Source: JAJKIV01 sp036741775 (lineage in GTDB: Bacteria > Gemmatimonadota > Gemmatimonadetes > Gemmatimonadales > Gemmatimonadaceae). Taken from it: a stretch of DNA of 64,000 bases. The position numbers and the translations under genes are program-made. How positions within the stretch are numbered: position 1 is the first letter of the stretch; each line of letters opens with the position of its first letter. Location: contig DAINRQ010000026.1 of NCBI GenBank assembly GCA_036741775.1, positions 4,482-68,481 on the forward strand, given 5' to 3'. Shown in pieces: positions 50,237-58,882 of the stretch. The notes beneath the pieces were generated by a model. The model did no database searches and was not told the DNA's origin. It saw only the letters and a program-made list of their open reading frames with translations.

Positions 50237-52987
50237 ATGATCGCGACGCTGCTCGCGGTTTCGCTTGCCGGCAGCGTGGCGGCGTGGCCGCTCGGCCGAC
50301 ACCTCGGGCACCGGACCGCCGGCTGGCTGTTCGCTCTGCTGCCGGCAGGGCTCTTCGCGGGCTTCCTGCGCTTCGCTCCAGCGATCGAGAACGGCCGCAC
50401 GGTAATCGAGCGGCTGGCGTGGGCGCCCTCGCTCGGCGTCGAGCTCACGCTGCGGCTCGATGGCTTCGCGTTGCTCTTCTGCCTCCTCATCACGGGGATC
50501 GGTGCGCTGGTCGTGATCTACGCCGGCGCGTACCTCACGGAGTCTTCGGCGTCGCATCGCGCCCGGTTCCATGCGCTGATCCTGTTCTTCATGACGGCGA
50601 TGCTTGGCGCCGTCCTCGCCGACAACCTGATCGCGCTGTTCGTCTTCTGGGAGGCGACGAGCGTGATCTCGTTCCTGCTGATCGGCTTCGATGTCGATAG
50701 CCCCTCGGCGCGACGGGCAGCGCTGATCTCGCTGCGTATCACGGCGGGCGGCGGGCTCGGGCTGCTCGCGGCGATCCTGCTCATCGGCGCGACGCTCGAC
50801 AGCTACTCGATGACCGAGGCGATCCTGCGCGCGCCCGAGCTGGGGCGGAGTCCGTGGGCGCTGCCGATCGTCGCAGGGATATTCGTCGGCGGCTTCACCA
50901 AGTCGGCGCAGTTCCCGTTTCACTTCTGGCTGCCGAATGCGATGCAGGCACCCACGCCGGCGTCGGCGTACCTGCACTCGGCAACCATGGTCAAGCTCGG
51001 GATATACCTTCTCGCTCGATTCGAGCCGGTGATCGGGTCCGTGCGGTTCGGTCGCGACGCGCTCATCACGGTGGCCCTCGCGACGATGCTCGTCGGGGCG
51101 TATCAGGCGCTGCGCGCCGAGAACTACAAGGCCGTGCTCGCGTACTCCACGGTCGCCTCGCTCGGCATCCTCGTGATGCTGGTGGGACTCGACGGCCCGA
51201 TGGCGAGTGTCGCGACGGTCGGGTATCTGCTCGCACACGCGCTCTATAAGGCGACGCTGTTCTTCTGCGCGGGTACCGTGCTCCACGCGACAGGCCTGTC
51301 GAAGCTGCGCCTGATGGGTGGTCTCGCACGCTTCCTTCCAGTGACCGCTCTGGCGTCGGTGCTGGCCAGCCTCTCGATGGCGGGGTTACCGCCGTTCCTC
51401 GGCTTCATCTCCAAGGAGTTCCTGTTCGAGGCGCAGATCGAGAGCTCGTGGAACGCGATCCCTGTGGCGGTCGCGGTAGTGGTGAACGCCGTGATCGTCG
51501 GCGTCGCCGGCGTGGTCACGCTGCGGCCGTTCTTCATGGGGCGCGGCAGAGTTCGGGAGGTCAAGCATCGCGAAGTGACGGGGCTGGTCGTCGGCCCTGT
51601 GACGTTGGCACTCCTCGGGCTGCTCATCAGCCTCCAGCCGGAGTGGATCAGCCGGGCCGTTCTGGGGCCGGCGGTGGCGAGCATCTACGGTCGCCCGGTC
51701 GACGTGACAGTTGCGTTCTGGCACGGCGTGTCTCCGCTGCTCCTGCTCAGCGCCGGTGTGATTGCGATCGGGGCTCTGCTCTTCGTGTACTGGGTTCCCA
51801 TTCACCGGCGCCTCCGGGCCGAGTCGCTGCTCGACCGCTACGAAGCGGAGCACGCGTACGACGCGCTGCTCCGCGGCATCGAAGGAGCCGCGCGCCGCGT
51901 CGCCAGGTTTGTGCAGGAGACCGACCTGCGTGGGCAGCAACGGCTCATCATGGCGAGCGCCGGCGCATTCGTGCTCTGGGGACTGCTTGCGACCGGCGTG
52001 GTGCCGCGTCTCGGGCTCGGATGGAGCGGTCTGCGCATCGGGCCGGCACTGGTAGCGGCGGTGGGACTCGCTGGCGGCATTGCCGCGGCCCGTGCGCGAT
52101 CGTTGCTGGCAGCGATGGTGGCCACTGGCCTGTCCGGGCTCGTCGTCGCGCTCACGTTCCTGATGAACGGCGCTCCCGACATCGCGCTTACCCAGTTCGC
52201 CGTGGAGTCGCTGCTGGTGGTGCTGCTCACGGCCGCGCTGCTCACCCTGCCGCTCGGTGCGCCGCCGACGCGGACGCCGCGCGCGCGCAAGCTCGATGCA
52301 CTGCTGGCCGGGGGACTGTCGGTCCTGGTCTTCGCGGCCCTGCTCGACATGAGCGCGGCCCCACAGCGAACGGAGGTCTCCGAGTTCTTCGGGGCGCGCA
52401 GCTACGTGGAGGCCTTCGGCCGAAACGTCGTCAACGTCATCCTCGTCGATTTCCGCGGCTTCGACACGTTAGGCGAGGCCACCGTGATCGCGCTCTCGGC
52501 CGTCATTGCCTGGTCGCTACTCGGACCGCGGCTGGGATCTGATCGGGGCACCGAAGTTGCGCCTCGGCGGGCGGCGTTCATTCTGGTGATGGCTACGCCG
52601 TTGTTCTTCTGGTTGCTGGCCGGGCTTTCCGTCGTGGTGCTGCTCCGCGGGCACAACGAGATCGGGGGTGGGTTCGTCGGCGGTCTGACGGCCGCGCTCG
52701 CGTTCGCGATCGTCTCGCTGGCTCACGGTCTGGCGCGCGCGCGAGCCGCGCTGCGATTGCACCCACTGACGCTGGCCGGCGCCGGACTCCTTCTCGCGGC
52801 GGCCAGCGGGGTGCCGGGACTGCTCCTGTACGGTGACTTCCTGCAACACGTCTGGCTGGAGGCCGACGTGCTCGGCGTGCACGTCAAGCAGGGAACGACG
52901 CTGCTCTTCGACCTCGGCGTCTACCTGGCGGTCCTGGGCACTGTGCTCGCGTTTCTGTTCGGCCTCTCGCGTGAGGCGGAGCAATGA
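50237..52987 (+). CDS. mrpA: Mrp antiporter subunit A fused to subunit B
   Basis: About 916 residues. The first two thirds are the proton-channel core related to complex I NuoL: LFVFWEATSVISFLLIGF with the essential glutamate, FTKSAQFPFHFWLPNAMQAPTPASAYLHSATMVK with the key lysine, then LRAENYKAVLAYSTV. The C-terminal part (after about 770) is MrpB: ATPLFFWLLAGLSVVVLLRGHNEIGGGFVGGL. The start ATG at 50237 has GGAG 11 bases upstream; the upstream GTG at 50213 lacks a ribosome site. First gene of a complete mrp operon that exports Na+ in exchange for H+. Confidence 0.95.
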   Translation: MIATLLAVSLAGSVAAWPLGRHLGHRTAGWLFALLPAGLFAGFLRFAPAIENGRTVIERLAWAPSLGVELTLRLDGFALLFCLLITGIGALVVIYAGAYLTESSASHRARFHALILFFMTAMLGAVLADNLIALFVFWEATSVISFLLIGFDVDSPSARRAALISLRITAGGGLGLLAAILLIGATLDSYSMTEAILRAPELGRSPWALPIVAGIFVGGFTKSAQFPFHFWLPNAMQAPTPASAYLHSATMVKLGIYLLARFEPVIGSVRFGRDALITVALATMLVGAYQALRAENYKAVLAYSTVASLGILVMLVGLDGPMASVATVGYLLAHALYKATLFFCAGTVLHATGLSKLRLMGGLARFLPVTALASVLASLSMAGLPPFLGFISKEFLFEAQIESSWNAIPVAVAVVVNAVIVGVAGVVTLRPFFMGRGRVREVKHREVTGLVVGPVTLALLGLLISLQPEWISRAVLGPAVASIYGRPVDVTVAFWHGVSPLLLLSAGVIAIGALLFVYWVPIHRRLRAESLLDRYEAEHAYDALLRGIEGAARRVARFVQETDLRGQQRLIMASAGAFVLWGLLATGVVPRLGLGWSGLRIGPALVAAVGLAGGIAAARARSLLAAMVATGLSGLVVALTFLMNGAPDIALTQFAVESLLVVLLTAALLTLPLGAPPTRTPRARKLDALLAGGLSVLVFAALLDMSAAPQRTEVSEFFGARSYVEAFGRNVVNVILVDFRGFDTLGEATVIALSAVIAWSLLGPRLGSDRGTEVAPRRAAFILVMATPLFFWLLAGLSVVVLLRGHNEIGGGFVGGLTAALAFAIVSLAHGLARARAALRLHPLTLAGAGLLLAAASGVPGLLLYGDFLQHVWLEADVLGVHVKQGTTLLFDLGVYLAVLGTVLAFLFGLSREAEQ

Positions 52988-53367
52988 GCGTGATCTACGC
53001 CCTGGTCGCCGCGGGGTTGTTCGGCTGCGGAGTCTACATGGTACTCTCGCGCCACATCGTGCGCGTGCTGCTGGGACTATCGCTCCTGACGACCGCGGTC
53101 AACCTGGCGCTGTTCCAATCGGGGCGGATCCGCTCGACACAGCCGCCGCTCATACGCGAAGGCGCCGAGCGGCTGGGCGAGTCGGCCGATCCGCTTCCTC
53201 AGGCGCTCATCCTGACCGCGATCGTCATCGGCTTCGCGCTCACGGTGGTGCTCGCCGCGCTTGCGCTGCGTACGCACAGCGCTCACGGCACGCTCAGGAG
53301 CGACGATGTTCGCTCGGCGAACGCGCTCGGCGACCCGTTCACGCCGGACCCGACCGATGACGGCTGA
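52984..53367 (+). CDS. mrpC: Mrp antiporter subunit C
   Basis: 127 residues, three helices, NuoK-like. Contains VYMVLSRHIVRVLLGLSLLTTAVNLALFQSG and the C-terminal DPLPQALILTAIVIGFALTVVLAALAL, typical of MrpC. Overlaps mrpA by 4 bases (ATGA), so the subunits are translationally coupled. The last 25 residues are polar. Confidence 0.95.
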   Translation: MSVIYALVAAGLFGCGVYMVLSRHIVRVLLGLSLLTTAVNLALFQSGRIRSTQPPLIREGAERLGESADPLPQALILTAIVIGFALTVVLAALALRTHSAHGTLRSDDVRSANALGDPFTPDPTDDG

Positions 53368-54868
53368 CCCCGTGGCTGGCTGGTTCGCCATCGGTCCGGT
53401 CATCGTCCCGTTAGGCGCCGCCGCCCTCACGATACTGGTCCGCCGGTTTCCCGGCGTGCAGCGCGCCGTCATGGAGGCTGGCGTGGCGCTGATGCTGATG
53501 ATGTCGGCCGTTCTGTTGACGCGCGCGGCTCGAGGCGAGCGGGTGATCATGGAGTTCGGTGGATGGGGCGCGCCATTCGGCATCACCTTCGTAGCCGACG
53601 CGTTGAGCGCGGCGCTGTGCACGACGGCCGGTGTCGTAGCGCTGGCGGTTGCGGTGTTCGCGCGCGCTGACGTCCGCGACCGGAGGCGGCGTGCGGGGTT
53701 CGACCCGCTCTTCCTCGGCATGCTGGCGGCGGTCAACGGTGCCTTCCTCGCTGGCGACATCTTCAATCTGTACGTGTGGTTCGAGCTGATGCTCGTCACG
53801 GCGGTGGGGCTGGTGACGATCGACCGGCGACATGCCCAGATCGACGGTGCGTTCCGCTACGCGGCGATGAGCATGATGGGCGCGACCTTCATGCTGCTGG
53901 GCATCGCCCTCCTGTACGGCGAAGCGGGCACGCTCGACATGCTCGACCTGTCCGAGACGCTCACCGGACAACAGCCATCGCTGGCGCTCACGGCGTCCGG
54001 CTACCTGCTGCTGGCCGGCCTGGCACTGAAGGCAGGGTTGTTCCCGCTCTTCTTCTGGTTGCCGGCGTCCTATCACACGGCGCCGATCAGCGTCTCGGCG
54101 GCGCTGGCCGGGCTGTTGACGAAGGTGGCGTTCTATGCGTGTCTCCGCGTCCTCGTGCTCGTGTTCGGAGTGGGCAGTGGAGCAGGGCTCGTTTCTGGCA
54201 TGCCGGCCCTTCTCGCTCTGCTTGCAATGGGGACGATGCTCGTCAGTGTGCTCGCCGCCGTTGCACAGGTGGATGTCCGGCGACTGCTGGCGTTTCACAT
54301 CGTCGGTCAGGTGGCGTATCTGGTCATGGGACTGGCGCTCGCGTCACGGGTGGGCGCGGCCGCAGCAATCTTCTACACCATGCACACGATGCTCGTCCAG
54401 GCCGGCCTCTTTCTCGGCGCAGGTGCAATCGCTCGTGCCGGCCGCGGATACGATCTGCGCTCACTCGGCGGCGTGATCCGCGAGCACCCCGTCCTCTCGG
54501 CGCTGTTCGCGGTGCTCGCGCTTTCCATCTCCGGCATCCCACCGCTGTCCGGCTTCTGGGCCAAGGCGCTGGTGATCGACGCGGCTTTCCGCACCGACTC
54601 GCCCTGGTCCGGTTGGCTGGTCGTGGTCGCATTGGTGACGGGATTTCTGACGTTGTACTCGATGAGCACGCTCTGGCTGCGTGCCTTTCAACAGCCGTTG
54701 CGCCGCTCAGCCGGCCGGAGGCGACGCGTCCCACCGGCCATGATGGTTGCCGTCGGGCTCCTGGCCGCCTGCACGCTCGGAATCGGGATCGCCGTGGAGC
54801 CAGTCGTTAGGCTCTCGCGGACTGCCGCGCTGCAATTGACGCCAGCCGGTGCGCCGAGGGCGCCATGA
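53357..54868 (+). CDS. mrpD: Mrp antiporter subunit D
   Basis: 503 residues, about fourteen helices, NuoN/M-like. Key segments: FNLYVWFELMLVTAVGLVTI (glutamate in helix 5), LKAGLFPLFFWLPASYHTAPISVSAALAGLLTKVAFYA (lysines of the ion path), FHIVGQVAYLVMGLAL. The start ATG at 53357 lies 11 bases inside mrpC. The longer in-frame upstream sequence belongs to the mrpC coding region. Confidence 0.95.
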   Translation: MTADPVAGWFAIGPVIVPLGAAALTILVRRFPGVQRAVMEAGVALMLMMSAVLLTRAARGERVIMEFGGWGAPFGITFVADALSAALCTTAGVVALAVAVFARADVRDRRRRAGFDPLFLGMLAAVNGAFLAGDIFNLYVWFELMLVTAVGLVTIDRRHAQIDGAFRYAAMSMMGATFMLLGIALLYGEAGTLDMLDLSETLTGQQPSLALTASGYLLLAGLALKAGLFPLFFWLPASYHTAPISVSAALAGLLTKVAFYACLRVLVLVFGVGSGAGLVSGMPALLALLAMGTMLVSVLAAVAQVDVRRLLAFHIVGQVAYLVMGLALASRVGAAAAIFYTMHTMLVQAGLFLGAGAIARAGRGYDLRSLGGVIREHPVLSALFAVLALSISGIPPLSGFWAKALVIDAAFRTDSPWSGWLVVVALVTGFLTLYSMSTLWLRAFQQPLRRSAGRRRRVPPAMMVAVGLLAACTLGIGIAVEPVVRLSRTAALQLTPAGAPRAP

Positions 54869-55212
54869 GCGTGAGCCGTCGGTTTTTCGGGGCGGCATCG
54901 CTGGCGGGGGCCTTCGCGTTCGATCTCGTTGCCGCCTCGCTGGCCGTCGCGCGGATCGTCCTCGCGCCGCGCCGGCAAAATCGGCCGGCCATCGTCGCGG
55001 TGCCCGTCGACGCGCGCACGGACTGGGGTGTCGCGCTGTTCGCCTATCTCGTGTCGATGACTCCAGGGTCGACGTGTCTCCACGTCGCCGACGACCGACG
55101 GACGCTGTACGTGCACTTCCTCGATGCTCCCGACCGGGAGGCGCGGGCGGTGGCGGTCAAGGCGCTCTACGAGCGACATATCATCCAGATCGAGGGCGGG
55201 GAGGGATCATAG
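54865..55212 (+). CDS. mrpE: Mrp antiporter subunit E
   Basis: 115 residues, shorter than most MrpE (about 150), with two N-terminal helices and the conserved VSMTPGSTCLHVADD followed by LYVHFLDAPDRE. Start overlaps mrpD by 4 bases. MrpE stabilises the complex. The reduced length at the C-terminus may be a lineage trait. Confidence 0.9.
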   Translation: MSVSRRFFGAASLAGAFAFDLVAASLAVARIVLAPRRQNRPAIVAVPVDARTDWGVALFAYLVSMTPGSTCLHVADDRRTLYVHFLDAPDREARAVAVKALYERHIIQIEGGEGS

Positions 55213-55217
55213 CGACC

Positions 55218-55493
55218 ATGCTCGACCTGACGATCGTGGCCTCGGTGTTGGTGCTGGTGCTTGCCGTGTCGCTGGCGCTCGCGGGCTACCGGATGCTCCG
55301 TGGCCCTGGGTACGCGGACCGCTTCGTCGCGCTGGACATGCTCACGGCCGTCGTGGTCGCGCTCTGCGCGCTCACGGCGCTCACGACCGGGCGCGGCGCG
55401 TTTCTCGATGTCGGCCTCGGAGCCGCGCTCATCAACTTCGCGTCGACGTGTGCGTTCGCGGCGTTCCTCGAGCGTCGGGGAGGTCGCCGGTGA
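55218..55493 (+). CDS. mrpF: Mrp antiporter subunit F
   Basis: 91 residues, three helices; contains ALAGYRMLRGPGYADRFVALDMLTAVVVALCAL, and DVGLGAALINFASTCAFA, as in MrpF/PhaF. The aspartate in DMLTA is conserved and functionally important in the family. Starts 5 bases after mrpE. Confidence 0.93.
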   Translation: MLDLTIVASVLVLVLAVSLALAGYRMLRGPGYADRFVALDMLTAVVVALCALTALTTGRGAFLDVGLGAALINFASTCAFAAFLERRGGRR

Positions 55494-55870
55494 TGCGCGC
55501 GGTCGTAGCCGCGCTGCTGCTCGTGGGCGGCGTTGCGTTCATCACGATAGCGAGCCTCGGGGTGGCGCGCTTGCCCGACGTGTTCCAGCGGATGCACGCT
55601 GCCACGAAGGCCGGCGGCATCGGCGCGAGTCTCGTCCTGCTCGGCGTCCTGGTGGCGGGGGGCGTCGCGCGTCCAGTGACCGGCGTGCTCACCATCCTGT
55701 TCATGCTCTTCTCGTTGTCCGTCGCGTCTCAGCTGCTGGCGCGCGCCGCGTACATGTCGGGCGTGCCGGTGGAAGGGCTCGACCGGGGCGATCCGCTGGT
55801 TGGAGTGCTGGATCGAGTGGCGGTGCAGGAGGGGGACGAGGGCGCGCCCGCACAGGCTGTGCGCGACTGA
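55493..55870 (+). CDS. mrpG: Mrp antiporter subunit G
   Basis: 125 residues, three helices; VAFITIASLGVARLPDVFQRMHAATKAGGIGASLVLLGV is the MrpG/PhaG signature. Overlaps mrpF by one base. It ends with about 35 extra polar residues (GLDRGDPLVGVLDRVAVQEG). Last gene of the operon. Confidence 0.93.
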   Translation: MRAVVAALLLVGGVAFITIASLGVARLPDVFQRMHAATKAGGIGASLVLLGVLVAGGVARPVTGVLTILFMLFSLSVASQLLARAAYMSGVPVEGLDRGDPLVGVLDRVAVQEGDEGAPAQAVRD

Positions 55871-55876
55871 GTGGCG

Positions 55877-56008
55877 TCAAGCCGCCGGTAAGGTCACCGT
55901 GAACGCGGCGCCCTCGCCTTCGACACTCCGCACGCGGAGGTCGCCACCCATGCCGCGCGCGAGATCGCGACTGATCGCGAGGCCTAGCCCCGTTCCCTCG
56001 GCCGGCGC
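55877..56008 (-). pseudogene. 3' fragment of a histidine kinase (minus strand)
   Basis: The minus strand encodes PAEGTGLGLAISRDLARGMGGDLRVRSVEGEGAAFTVTLPAA, the last G-box and final strand of a HATPase domain. It starts abruptly at 56008, two bases before a second fragment of the same domain in the other direction. About 43 residues of a domain that is normally about 120. Confidence 0.7.
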
Positions 56009-56010
56009 CA

Positions 56011-56168
56011 GTAGCGGGGCGGGCCTCGGACTAGCGATCAGTCGGTGGATCGCAAAGGCGCATGGCGGGAACATTCGGTTGGCTCGGTCGGACGCGAGCG
56101 GAACCGAGTTCGAAGTGACGCTGCCGACTCAGGGGGCTCATGCTTCCTCGCACCCGCCGACGGCGTGA
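56011..56168 (+). pseudogene. 3' fragment of another histidine kinase (plus strand)
   Basis: The plus strand encodes SSGAGLGLAISRWIAKAHGG, then SGTEFEVTLPTQ and a short basic tail. It is the same conserved kinase segment as the minus fragment, from a different kinase subfamily. The two fragments meet back to back at 56008-56011 with their conserved G-boxes, so the point of joining lies in homologous sequence. Confidence 0.7.
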
Positions 56169-56176
56169 CCGGCGCT

Positions 56177-57262
56177 CTATGGCCGTGCTTCGAACACCAT
56201 GTTGAACGGAGTTTCCGCCGCGCGTCGAAAGCGGGTGAAGCCCGCCTTCTCGGCTGTCGACCGAATCGCGGCCTCGCCCGCTTGGGCGCCGAGCGCGAGC
56301 CCGACCTCCTGGCTGAGCGACGTCGGAGTACATACGAGCGTGGACGCCGAGTAATAGGCGCGGCCCACCGGATTCATGTTGTCCTCGAGGCGATCTCCGG
56401 CGCGCGGCTCCACGATCATCCAGGTACCGTCCGGGGCGAGTGATTCCTTCACGCGCACGCCTGCCCCTACCGGATCTCCGAGGTCGTGCAGGCAGTCGAA
56501 CATCGTGATCAGCGCGTAGCCATCGGCCGGATAGGCCTTTGCTGTTGCACAGTGAAAGTGTGTGCGATCGCTCACTCCAGCGGCGCGTGCGTTGGCGCGA
56601 GCAGCGGCAATAGAGCCCTCGTGGTAATCGAAACCGAAGAAGGTAGCGTTAGGGTACGCTTCGGCCATCAGGACGGTCGATATCCCATAGCCGCAGCCGA
56701 CGTCGGCGACGGTTGCTCCCGCGCGCAGCTTCTCCTCGACGCCGTTCAATGCCGGAATCCAGCTGTCGACGAGATGCGCGCGATAACCGGGCGCGAAAAA
56801 GCGCGCCGTGTTGCACGAGAGGTTCTCATCGTGTTCATGCCAGCCGATGCCTTCACCGGTACGGAACGCCTCCTCGAGTCTGTCCGCCACCTTCCCCATG
56901 GTGAGCGCGAGCTCGAACCCACCCAGGAGGTAGACCGGGCTCTCCTCGAGAGCGAACACGAGCGCTTGCTCGGGTGTGAGCGAATAGCGACGAGTCCTCG
57001 GGTGGTACGTGACCCACCCGGCCGCCGCCTGCCCGCGCACCCACTCGCGAACGTACCGCTCTGCGGTACCAGTGCGCTCAGCGAGCTCGGTCGTCGTGAG
57101 CGCCTCCTGTGCGAGTGCCTCGTAGAGCCCGAGCCGGGTCCCCAGCAGCATCAGCGGAGCCTGCATGACGGCGCCTATATCGACAACAGCCCGTTGGAGG
57201 AGTTCTGTGAGCTGAGTTTCATCGACGGCTCGAGTGGCGGTGGTGTTGGACGTCTTCTGCAT
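56177..57262 (-). CDS. Class I SAM-dependent methyltransferase with winged-helix N-terminus
   Basis: 361 residues from an ATG at 57262. Residues about 35-110 form a winged-helix/dimerisation domain (TTTELAERTGTAERYVREWVRGQAAAGWV); then a methyltransferase Rossmann domain with VADVGCGYGISTVLMAEAYPN (motif I), then FDYHEGSIAAARANARAAG, and DCLHDLGDPVGAGVRVKESLAPDGTW. Small-molecule O- or C-methyltransferases of this shape are common; substrate unknown. The region before 57262 has no gene (see gap). Confidence 0.88.
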   Translation of the reverse strand: MQKTSNTTATRAVDETQLTELLQRAVVDIGAVMQAPLMLLGTRLGLYEALAQEALTTTELAERTGTAERYVREWVRGQAAAGWVTYHPRTRRYSLTPEQALVFALEESPVYLLGGFELALTMGKVADRLEEAFRTGEGIGWHEHDENLSCNTARFFAPGYRAHLVDSWIPALNGVEEKLRAGATVADVGCGYGISTVLMAEAYPNATFFGFDYHEGSIAAARANARAAGVSDRTHFHCATAKAYPADGYALITMFDCLHDLGDPVGAGVRVKESLAPDGTWMIVEPRAGDRLEDNMNPVGRAYYSASTLVCTPTSLSQEVGLALGAQAGEAAIRSTAEKAGFTRFRRAAETPFNMVFEARP

Positions 57263-58093
57263 GGAGTGCCTGCCTTCGAATCGTGGTTTGCACGCCGTCA
57301 GGGGACGACGAGCCTCTGATTGTGGAGCTAGTGCGCGCCGATCGACGTCGTGGGATGGGCACCGTGACACGGTGGCCGACGAGCCGCCTCGCTCCGGCAC
57401 GAGTTCGATGAAACGAACGTCAGCCGGTCCGGGAAGCGATACTAGATCCGTTTCGGCACGTGCGCTTGGCTCACGATTGATGCTGCTGCGTCACGGGCGC
57501 ATCTCGGGCGATGACGACGGTGTTGCCAAGCCCTGAGGTCCGGTGCGCGCCAAGCTCCCGAAAGGTGTCGACCCAGAACCGCCAGGGCCACCTTCCTGCA
57601 GCAGGCCGCGCGTGGCTGCGGCGGCGCGCTGCCATCGCGCAGTGAAGGTCGCATTCGTGGGAGCGCGGCGCATCATTCCTTCGGCGCCGACCTTCTCGAT
57701 ACTTGGGGCGCGACTAGTCCGCGGCAGCCTAACTGCGTGCGAAGCGCGCATGCTGCCACCGAACACGTTCCCATGGCGACCTCGTGCCGGCCTAGCCGGA
57801 CAGCCTGCACCTGATGGTTGACGGCCGCTTCGCGTCCACCGTGCGCGCACGTCCCACTCCGCCCGTTGGCCCTAGCCGGGTCGAGCGTTGGCCGATGCCG
57901 CCCCACGTTAGGCGACGCGGGTGGCCCATCGTCCCTGCTGCGATATCAGCGCTGCCTGCACGAGGTGGTTGTTCGCTGCGCCGTGATGGCGGCCGGTGCC
58001 ACCAGGCTACGAACCTTGCAGGCACGAAACGAAGCTGAAGATGACGGCAGGCCGGAAGCAGCCGGCTGCACGCGAACCCGCGACAATGAGGCA
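57263..58093. other. Gene-free stretch with one decayed minus-strand reading
   Basis: About 830 bases without an intact gene. Minus strand 57590-57471 reads RFWVDTFRELGAHRTSGLGNTVVIARDAPVTQ to a stop. This has the look of a protein C-terminus, but its family is unknown. Other frames are arginine/proline-rich. A CGTTAGGC octamer lies at 57906-57913. No clear promoter for Hsp20 was found. Confidence 0.4.
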
Positions 58094-58723
58094 ATGTCCA
58101 TGGCCTATCGAAACTGGGGGGCGCTTTCGCCCTATGCGGCACCAACATCACGGCTCCGCCGCGAGCTCGACCGTCTCTTGGAGGAGTTCGGCTCGGGCGG
58201 TACGGCCGCGTGGATCCCGTCGGCGGATGTGTGCGAACTGGACGACGAGATCAGAATCGACTTCGAGCTTCCTGGCATCACGCCGGAGGATGTCGAGCTC
58301 ACGATCGAGAATGGCACGCTGTCCGTGAGCGGCGAGCGAAGAGCGACACGCAGGGAGGGGGAAAATGCCCGCTATCACATGGCGGAGCGGACGAGCGGGT
58401 CGTTCTTCCGCTCCCTCGCTCTCCCTCAGGGGATCGATGAGGATCGGATCACCGCCGACTTCAGCGATGGGATACTGCACGTGCATGTGCCGAAGGACGC
58501 GCTGCGGCAACCGCGACGCATTCAGATCGCGGGTGACCAGGCCGACGGCGAACGTACGGAGATTGCTCGGCCCGATGAGTCGAAGGGGATTGGCCGGAGC
58601 GATCGGACGGACACGTCCGGCGCACGTGGACGAGGAGCCCGGCAACAGGAGCGCGGAGATGACACCGAGCCGCAGCGCGAACCGATGGCGGCGCGCTCTC
58701 GCTCACGCCTCAGCCACGACTAG
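58094..58723 (+). CDS. Hsp20/alpha-crystallin small heat-shock protein
   Basis: 209 residues. Alpha-crystallin domain (about 40-140): PSADVCELDDEIRIDFELPGITPEDVELTIENGTLSVSGERR, then RSLALPQGIDEDRITADFSDGILHVHVPKD. A long hydrophilic C-terminal tail of about 65 residues (rich in R, D, E, Q, S) is unusual for the family. ATP-independent chaperone that holds unfolding proteins. The ATG at 58094 has only a weak GAGG site. Such a protein fits the stress theme of the window. Confidence 0.92.
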   Translation: MSMAYRNWGALSPYAAPTSRLRRELDRLLEEFGSGGTAAWIPSADVCELDDEIRIDFELPGITPEDVELTIENGTLSVSGERRATRREGENARYHMAERTSGSFFRSLALPQGIDEDRITADFSDGILHVHVPKDALRQPRRIQIAGDQADGERTEIARPDESKGIGRSDRTDTSGARGRGARQQERGDDTEPQREPMAARSRSRLSHD

Positions 58724-58760
58724 ACTTGGCCCACCCACGTTCCACCGCCCACGCGTTGCT

Positions 58761-58880
58761 GTGGGCGACGTGCTGTCGCCGGCAGTACGCGCGGTCTGCA
58801 TGCGCACCCAATGCGCGAACACCCAGCGACGTTCCTGCAGCCGTTGCGGGGTCGAAACCGATCACGAATGGGAGGCATAG
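58761..58880 (+). CDS. Putative zinc-ribbon micro-protein
   Basis: 39 residues from a GTG at 58761 to a stop at 58878-58880. The second half has CMRTQC, then seven residues, CSRC, then THEW-like TDHEWEA: a four-cysteine, one-histidine arrangement (CX4C, CX2C) suited to zinc. It ends two bases before the FAD oxidoreductase start and contains its ribosome site, so it would be translated in the same transcript. Too short for certainty; may be chance. Confidence 0.35.
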   Translation: MGDVLSPAVRAVCMRTQCANTQRRSCSRCGVETDHEWEA

Positions 58881-58882
58881 CA

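Noticed and set aside
53261..53356. Earlier start for MrpD
   Set aside because: The extra codons belong to the mrpC coding sequence in another frame and are arginine-rich; MrpD similarity starts at 53357.
57440..57536. Plus-strand LLRHGRISGDDDG resembling a histidine phosphatase start
   Set aside because: Too short, followed at once by a stop; the minus-strand reading of the same bases looks more protein-like.
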